Source: Holophagales bacterium UBA2201 (GTDB lineage: Bacteria > Acidobacteriota > Thermoanaerobaculia > UBA2201). From it: DNA of 53,666 nt. This document shows positions 49,337-53,666 of the stretch, piece by piece; position 1 is the stretch's first letter; each line of letters opens with the position of its first letter. Position numbers and translations under genes: made by a program. A model generated the notes under the pieces. That model searched no databases. It had not been told where the DNA came from and worked only from the letters and a program-made list of their open reading frames with translations. Location: positions 1 through 53,666 of the forward strand of contig DCUZ01000079.1 in the NCBI GenBank assembly GCA_002327305.1, in the 5' to 3' direction.

Positions 49337-51124
49337 ATGGACCCCGCCAAGATCCGGAATTTCTCCATCATCGCCCACATTGACCACGGCAAGAGCACCC
49401 TGGCCGACCGCATCCTCGAACTTACCGGGGCCGTGGCCAAGCGGGACATGATGGAACAACTGTTGGACAACCTGCAGGTGGAGAGGGAGCGCGGCATCAC
49501 CGTCAAGGCGCGCTCGGTGGCCCTCACATGGAAGGGGCACACCTTCAACCTCATCGACACCCCCGGCCACGTGGATTTCTCCTACGAGGTCTCCCGCTCG
49601 CTGGCGGCCTGCGAGGGGGCCCTCCTGGTCGTGGACGCCACGCAGGGGGTGGAGGCCCAGACGCTCTCCAACGCCTACCTGGCCATCAACAACGACCTCG
49701 CCATCATCCCCGTCATCAACAAGATCGACCTGCCGGGCGCCGAGGTGGAGCGGGTGAAGGAGCAGATCGAAGCCGTGGTGGGGATCCCCGCCGCCGACGC
49801 CCTCGAGGTCTCCGCCAAGTCGGGCCTGGGGGTGGAGGCGCTCCTCGACGCCGTCATCGAGCGCATCCCGGCCCCGAAGGGGGGGCCCGGGGAGCCGGCC
49901 CGCGCCCTCATCTTCGACTCCTGGTACGACCCCTATCGCGGCGTGGCCATGCTGGTGCGGGTGATGAACGGCGCCCTGCGCAAGGGGATGAAGGCGAAGT
50001 TCTTCTCGGCGCACGAGGTGGAAGAGGTGGAACGGCTCGGCATCTTCACCCCCCGCGAGGAGGAGGTGGAGGTCCTCGGGGCCGGGGAGGTGGGGTTCGT
50101 CAACGCGGGGCTCAAGGAGATCGGCCTGGCCAAGGTGGGCGACACCATCACCGACGCCGACGCCCCCGCCGCCGAGGCGCTCCCCGGCTTCGAGGAGATG
50201 AAGCCCATGGTCTTCGCCGGCTTCTATCCCACCGACACGGAGGAGTACGAGAAACTGCGCACCTCCCTCGAGAAGCTCCATCTCAACGACGCCTCGTTCC
50301 ACTATGTCCCGGAGTCCTCCACCGCCCTCGGCTTCGGGTTCCGGTGCGGCTTTCTGGGGCTCCTCCACATGGAGATCATCCAGGAGCGCCTCGAAAACGA
50401 GTTCGACGCCTCCCTCATCACCACCGCCCCCAGCGTCGAGTACCGGGTGTACCTCACCCCCGACCGGCACGAACTGATCTCCAACCCCTCCCTCATCCCC
50501 GACGAGCAGAAACTCCACAAGATCGAGGAGCCCTTCATGGACGTCACCCTCTTCACCCCGGCCGAGTTCGTGGGGGATATCCTCAAACTGTGCCAGACGC
50601 GGCGGGGCGAGCAGAAGAAGATGGAGTTCCTCCCCAACCAGAAGGTGCTCCTGGTCTACCGCCTTCCCCTGGCGGAGATCATCATGGATTTCTACGACCG
50701 GCTCAAGACCCTCTCCCGCGGATACGCCTCCATGGACTATTCCCTCGCGGGGTTCGAGGGGTCGCAGTTGATCAAGCTCAACATCCTGGTCAACGACCAG
50801 CCGGTGGACGCCTTCTCCACTATCGTCCACCGCGACCGGGCCTACACCAAGGGGCGCAAGATCCTGGAGAAACTGCGCAAGAACATCCCGCGGCAGATGT
50901 TCGAGGTGATCCTGCAGGCGGCCGTGGGGAGCCGCATCATCGCGCGGGACCGCATCGCCCCCATGCGCAAGAACGTCCTGGCCAAGTGCTACGGCGGCGA
51001 CATCACCCGCAAGCGCAAACTCCTCGAGAAGCAGAAGGAGGGGAAGAAGCGCATGAAGCAGTTGGGGCGGGTCGAGATCCCCCAGGAGGCCTTCCTGGGG
51101 GTGCTCAAGATCGATGATGATTAG
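49337..51124 (+). CDS. lepA: Elongation factor 4
   Basis: A 595-aa translational GTPase that back-translocates or rescues stalled ribosomes. G1 IIAHIDHGKSTLADRI, G2 region ERERGITVKARSVAL, G3 DTPGHVDFSYEV, G4 NKIDLPGAE, and the LepA-specific C-terminus (SRIIARDRIAPMRKNVLA, then KCYGGDITRKRKLLEKQKEG) are all present. Length is standard (about 600 aa). AAGAGGAA precedes the ATG. Its TAG stop is the first base of a heptamer array. Confidence 0.97.
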   Translation: MDPAKIRNFSIIAHIDHGKSTLADRILELTGAVAKRDMMEQLLDNLQVERERGITVKARSVALTWKGHTFNLIDTPGHVDFSYEVSRSLAACEGALLVVDATQGVEAQTLSNAYLAINNDLAIIPVINKIDLPGAEVERVKEQIEAVVGIPAADALEVSAKSGLGVEALLDAVIERIPAPKGGPGEPARALIFDSWYDPYRGVAMLVRVMNGALRKGMKAKFFSAHEVEEVERLGIFTPREEEVEVLGAGEVGFVNAGLKEIGLAKVGDTITDADAPAAEALPGFEEMKPMVFAGFYPTDTEEYEKLRTSLEKLHLNDASFHYVPESSTALGFGFRCGFLGLLHMEIIQERLENEFDASLITTAPSVEYRVYLTPDRHELISNPSLIPDEQKLHKIEEPFMDVTLFTPAEFVGDILKLCQTRRGEQKKMEFLPNQKVLLVYRLPLAEIIMDFYDRLKTLSRGYASMDYSLAGFEGSQLIKLNILVNDQPVDAFSTIVHRDRAYTKGRKILEKLRKNIPRQMFEVILQAAVGSRIIARDRIAPMRKNVLAKCYGGDITRKRKLLEKQKEGKKRMKQLGRVEIPQEAFLGVLKIDDD

Positions 51125-51401
51125 CGCAGTGCGAAGCGGAGTAGAAGCGCAGTGGCGCTGAAAAGCAATGCCGCAATGGGAAGAAAACCTGTTCTTGATG
51201 GATCGGTCAAAAGCCGCTCCGTCCGGCCGTCACGAAGTGCGCGCCGGTCGGGGCGGGGATGGAATCCCGAGGATTCTCTTGGGACAGGAGAGGGGCCGCC
51301 CTCTCCCGTCCGGGAAAAAGTCGCATTTCGGACTTGTGGCCGGATCCTCTTCTTGAGCGAATAACCGCATAGCGCACTACGCGCTGCGCAATGCGTCCTA
51401 C
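51124..51401 (+). repeat. Heptamer arrays and a hairpin in the gap after lepA
   Basis: 51124-51144: GCGCAGT, GCGAAGC, GGAGTAG, starting at the lepA stop. 51367-51401: GCATAGC, GCACTAC, GCGCTGC, GCAATGC, GTCCTAC. Between them a hairpin with 12-bp arms and one G-T wobble (51282-51293 with 51300-51311), without a T-run. The 348-bp gap (51125-51472) contains no gene I can support. Confidence 0.5.
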
Positions 51402-51426
51402 GGGGTGGGCGGGGGCCACGGCCGCT

Positions 51427-51455
51427 TTGACATTCCCCCGCTCAATGGGTACAAT
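51427..51455 (+). promoter_or_regulatory. Sigma70 promoter of the gene at 51473
   Basis: TTGACA (51427-51432), 17-bp spacer, TACAAT (51450-51455). A GGAGG site follows at 51463-51467, so this mRNA has a short leader of about 10 nt with a normal ribosome binding site. Confidence 0.8.
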
Positions 51456-51472
51456 ATCGGATGGAGGTGCGT

Positions 51473-51835
51473 ATGAAACGAACCGGCGCCATGAATTTCG
51501 GTTGCATCATCGGAACCCTGCTGATCGCCGCCGCGGCATACGCCGCCTGGCGGGTCATCCCCGTGAAGGTCAAGGCCGCGGAGTTCGAAAAGACCGTCGA
51601 GTCCCTTGCCCTCCAAGCGGCGGGCCAGGGAGCCGCCCTTTCCAACGAGCGGATCATCAAGTTGTTGGTGGAGAAGGCCGACGAGCTCGAACTGCCCGTC
51701 ACGGAAAAACAGATCACCATCAAGCGCAGCGGCGGGTTCATCCGGGTGGAGGCGGAATACAGCGTTCCCGTGAACCTCTTCGGATACGAATACAACATGC
51801 GCTTCGCCCCCTATTACGAAAACCCGCTCTTCTGA
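51473..51835 (+). CDS. Small membrane-anchored protein of unknown function
   Basis: A 120-aa protein with one N-terminal helix (about 8-27, FGCIIGTLLIAAAAYAAW) and a periplasmic domain with a helix (VESLALQAAGQGAALSNERI) and beta-strands (IRVEAEYSVPVNLFGYEYNM). The layout resembles DUF4845-type proteins, in which a signal-anchor is followed by an alpha/beta domain, but I am not sure of the family. ATG 51473 follows GGAGG by 5 nt; an upstream ATG at 51461 contains that site and is unlikely. Confidence 0.75.
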   Translation: MKRTGAMNFGCIIGTLLIAAAAYAAWRVIPVKVKAAEFEKTVESLALQAAGQGAALSNERIIKLLVEKADELELPVTEKQITIKRSGGFIRVEAEYSVPVNLFGYEYNMRFAPYYENPLF

Positions 51836-51857
51836 TCCCCTCCCGCGTCCCGCCTCC

Positions 51858-52247
51858 ATGTCGGAAGAGCTCCTCTCCATCGGCCAGATCGGGAGCCGCC
51901 TCGGCATTCCCGTCACCACGCTCCGGTTCTTTGAGCGTGAATTTCCCACCCTCCTGCGGGCCCGCCGGACCGCGGGGGGGCACCGCCGCTACACCCAGGC
52001 CCACCTGGAGGCCTTCCGGTTCATCCAGGAGACCCGCCAGCGGATCCCGCTGAAAGAATTGAAGGCCCAGATGCCCGCCCCCGAGGACGCGCTGGCGGCG
52101 GTGGATGAGCGGTCGGGGCGCCTGCAGGAGGCCGTGGTGAAGTTGGACCAGCGGGTCCGCGACCTGGAGGAGGCCCTCAAGGGGATGGCCGGGCGCCTCC
52201 AGGCCGTCGAGGAGAAAACCCAGACGAAGAAGAAGTGGTTTAAATAA
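51858..52247 (+). CDS. MerR-family transcriptional regulator
   Basis: A 129-aa DNA-binding protein. The N-terminal winged helix-turn-helix (about 6-75; LSIGQIGSRLGIPVTTLRFF, EREFPTLLRARRTAGGHRRY) matches MerR-type regulators, with the wing GGHRRYTQ. The C-terminal part (about 85-120) is a coiled coil (LQEAVVKLDQRVRDLEEALK) for dimerisation, with no ligand-binding domain. This is the class of short MerR-like regulators that act on chromosome or cell-cycle genes in several phyla. It ends at a strong bidirectional terminator. Confidence 0.88.
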   Translation: MSEELLSIGQIGSRLGIPVTTLRFFEREFPTLLRARRTAGGHRRYTQAHLEAFRFIQETRQRIPLKELKAQMPAPEDALAAVDERSGRLQEAVVKLDQRVRDLEEALKGMAGRLQAVEEKTQTKKKWFK

Positions 52248-52252
52248 TCAGC

Positions 52253-52270
52253 GGACCACGGACCACGGAC
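52253..52270 (+). repeat. GGACCAC heptamer array
   Basis: GGACCAC, GGACCAC, GGAC: the same unit as at 28656-28679, here 5 bp after the MerR-type stop. Confidence 0.7.
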
Positions 52271-52272
52271 AA

Positions 52273-52302
52273 AAAAGGCCTTCCCGGGCGGGAAGGCCTT
52301 TT
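52273..52302. terminator. Bidirectional rho-independent terminator
   Basis: Perfect 14-bp arms (52273-52286 with 52289-52302) with A/T runs on both ends and a GG loop. It serves the plus-strand MerR gene and the minus-strand secG operon, which converge here. Confidence 0.9.
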
Positions 52303-52324
52303 GACATTTGATTGGAACGGGAGG

Positions 52325-52687
52325 TTACGGGGCGGGCTCCGGGGCCGGCTGGTCGGCGGCCGGGGCCTCGGCGGGCTGTCCCTGCGGCGTCGCGGGGGCG
52401 GCCGGGGCTTCCTGTTGGACGGCGGCCGGGGCGGCCTTCATGACCGAGGACTCCTGACTGCGCCGCTGGAAGATGCCCAAAAAGACGCTGGTCATGATGA
52501 AAATGACGAACCCGGCGGTGGTCAGCTTGTGAAGGAGGGTGACCGTGCCGCGCGCACCGAAGACGGTCTGGGTCCCGCCGCCGCCGAAAGCGCCGGCCAG
52601 GTCGGCCCCCTTGCCCTGCTGAAGCAGGACCACGCCGATGAGGAAGAGACAGGCGACGATGTGGATCAAGGTGACGAAGGCGATCAT
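52325..52687 (-). CDS. secG: Protein translocase subunit SecG
   Basis: A 120-aa membrane subunit of the Sec translocon. Two helices (about 2-20 and 52-71) flank the conserved cytoplasmic loop VVLLQQGKGADLAGAFGGGG followed by TQTVFGARG, which is diagnostic for SecG. The C-terminal 40 residues are a Pro/Ala/Glu-rich tail, longer than usual. The ATG overlaps the tpiA stop (ATGA), the common pgk-tpiA-secG order. Confidence 0.95.
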   Translation of the reverse strand: MIAFVTLIHIVACLFLIGVVLLQQGKGADLAGAFGGGGTQTVFGARGTVTLLHKLTTAGFVIFIMTSVFLGIFQRRSQESSVMKAAPAAVQQEAPAAPATPQGQPAEAPAADQPAPEPAP

Positions 52688-53433
52688 GGGTGCTCGGAAC
52701 CTCCTTTTGCTTTCAACGACTCGGCCACCATGGCCTGGAACTTCCCGGAGTCCAGGGCCGCCCCCCCGATGAGGGCCCCGTCCACTTCCGGCAGGCGCAT
52801 GATCTCCCCGATGTTGCCGGGATTGACGCTGCCGCCGTAGAGGACCGGGATGGGGCCATGAGCGGCCCGGATGAACCGGTGGACCTGCGCGATCTGCTCC
52901 GTGGTGGCCACGCGACCGGTGCCGATGGCCCATACGGGCTCGTACGCAAGGACGATATTCTGCCACAGATCGCGTAAATTTTCAAGGGGTTGCAGTTGCC
53001 GGGCCACCACGGCCTCGGTTTGCCCGGCCTCCCGCTCCTCCAGCCGTTCCCCCACGCACAAAATGACCTTCAACCCCTGTTTCAAGGCCCCTTCCAGCCG
53101 TTTGGCCACCAATTCGTCCGATTCGCCGAAGACATGGCGGCGCTCGGAGTGACCCAGGAGGGCCCATTCCACCTTCAAATCGGCCAGCATGGGGGCGGAA
53201 ACCTCCCCCGTGAAGGCCCCGTGGGTCTCCCCGTGGCAGTTTTGGGAAGCCACCAGGATGGGGGTGGCCGCCACGGCCTCCACCACCGTCTCCAGGCAGG
53301 TGAAGGGGGGGGCCAGGAGGATGTGCTGGAGATCTCGGGAGGGAAGCCCCTCGATGACGGCCCGGCAGAACTCACGGGCCTCCTTCCGGTTTTTGTGCAT
53401 CTTCCAGTTCGCGGCGATCAGGGGGAGTTTCAT
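52684..53433 (-). CDS. tpiA: Triose-phosphate isomerase
   Basis: A 249-aa glycolytic enzyme interconverting DHAP and glyceraldehyde-3-phosphate. N-terminal AANWKMHKN (catalytic Lys12 region), catalytic His in LLGHSERRHVF, catalytic Glu in LAYEPVWAIGTGRVA, and the phosphate-binding ILVASQNCHGETHGAFTGEV and VLYGGSVNPGN loops are all present. Length is normal. ATGA overlaps at both ends join it to pgk upstream and secG downstream. Confidence 0.97.
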   Translation of the reverse strand: MKLPLIAANWKMHKNRKEAREFCRAVIEGLPSRDLQHILLAPPFTCLETVVEAVAATPILVASQNCHGETHGAFTGEVSAPMLADLKVEWALLGHSERRHVFGESDELVAKRLEGALKQGLKVILCVGERLEEREAGQTEAVVARQLQPLENLRDLWQNIVLAYEPVWAIGTGRVATTEQIAQVHRFIRAAHGPIPVLYGGSVNPGNIGEIMRLPEVDGALIGGAALDSGKFQAMVAESLKAKGGSEHP

Positions 53434-53666
53434 GCCTGCAACACCTCCAGTGCCGGCAGACTCTTGCCGGCGACGAATTCCAGCGACGCCCCGCCGCCGG
53501 TTGAAATGTGCTTCACCTTCGGGGCCATCCCCGACTGCTCGACGGCGGCGACGCTCTCGCCGCCCCCCACGATGGTGAAGCCCGGGCAGTCGGCCACCGC
53601 CTGGGCGATGCCGAAGGTGCCGGCGGCGAAGGCCTTCTGCTCGAAGACGCCCATGGGGCCGTTCCA
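53430..53666 (-). CDS. pgk: Phosphoglycerate kinase, C-terminal part
   Basis: Partial gene running off the right edge of the window; the 5' part lies beyond 53666. The visible C-terminus (WNGPMGVFEQKAFAAGT, TIVGGGESVAAVEQSG, HISTGGGASLEFVAGKSLPA) contains the nucleotide-binding GGGDS-like motif, here GGGES, and the STGGGASLE motif of PGK. Its stop overlaps tpiA (ATGA). Confidence 0.95.
   Translation of the reverse strand, partial: WNGPMGVFEQKAFAAGTFGIAQAVADCPGFTIVGGGESVAAVEQSGMAPKVKHISTGGGASLEFVAGKSLPALEVLQA

Noticed and set aside
51152..51364. Short open frames after lepA
   Set aside because: Low-complexity Arg/Ser/Gly-rich translations within the repeat-bearing gap; no start signal.
16471..51401. 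CRISPR array
   Set aside because: The repeats are 7-bp direct tandem units without spacers; there is no regular repeat-spacer pattern and no cas gene.

Overview
The window is GC-rich (about 65% G+C in the core genes) with short intergenic gaps, many 1-20 bp gene overlaps and a Gram-negative envelope (TolQR-TolA/TonB-like-TolB, an OmpA-type protein, predicted outer-membrane barrels). The gene mix fits a deep-branching Gram-negative bacterium such as an Acidobacteriota-like lineage: NuoA-D,H-N complex I without NuoEFG, separate LKR and saccharopine dehydrogenase genes, a DUF4388-DnaJ-TPR protein, and large secreted proteins with putative-Ig repeats. The phylum is an inference; no rRNA is present to fix it.

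Layout: (1) 0.3-4.4 kb, two secreted proteins; an AT-rich patch at about 2.88-4.0 kb crosses their boundary. (2) 4.4-5.5 kb, a spacer dense in short perfect palindromes. (3) 5.5-16.5 kb, an 11-gene respiratory complex I operon followed by an AtpI-like gene and atpB. (4) 16.6-17.2 kb, a small Cys-rich secreted protein on the minus strand. (5) 17.5-23.8 kb, a coupled cassette of ECF sigma factor, membrane anti-sigma-like protein, secreted barrel-like protein and a 1070-aa subtilase. (6) 23.9-30.9 kb, mutY, a PAS-GGDEF protein, a 53-aa membrane protein, a LuxR-type regulator, a lytic transglycosylase, an outer-membrane-like protein and the DUF4388-DnaJ-TPR protein. (7) 31-33.6 kb, the lysine-degrading LKR/SDH pair. 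(8) 33.9-38.4 kb, the Tol system and an OmpA/TSP3 protein. (9) 38.7-39.9 kb, dinB. (10) 40-45.3 kb, an AT-rich island with a Fic protein, zinc-ribbon membrane proteins, a ParA remnant and a diverged 150-bp direct repeat, ending at tRNA-Met(CAT). (11) 45.3-53.7 kb, housekeeping genes: DUF1858, MGMT, alkaline phosphatase, mtnA, tsaD, lepA, a MerR-type regulator, secG, tpiA and the end of pgk.

The most unusual signal lies in the gaps rather than in the genes. At least thirteen short arrays of degenerate 7-bp tandem units, and seven or eight copies of a GTAGGGGC-headed element (most with a variable palindrome), sit mostly just after stop codons and in six cases touch the stop codon itself. Several genes also have a good -10 hexamer only 6-12 bp before the ATG, which implies leaderless or near-leaderless mRNAs; one divergent pair (MGMT/alkaline phosphatase) has its start codons 17 bp apart over overlapping -10 elements. 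The sigma/anti-sigma/barrel/subtilase cassette is the best candidate for an undescribed protein system.
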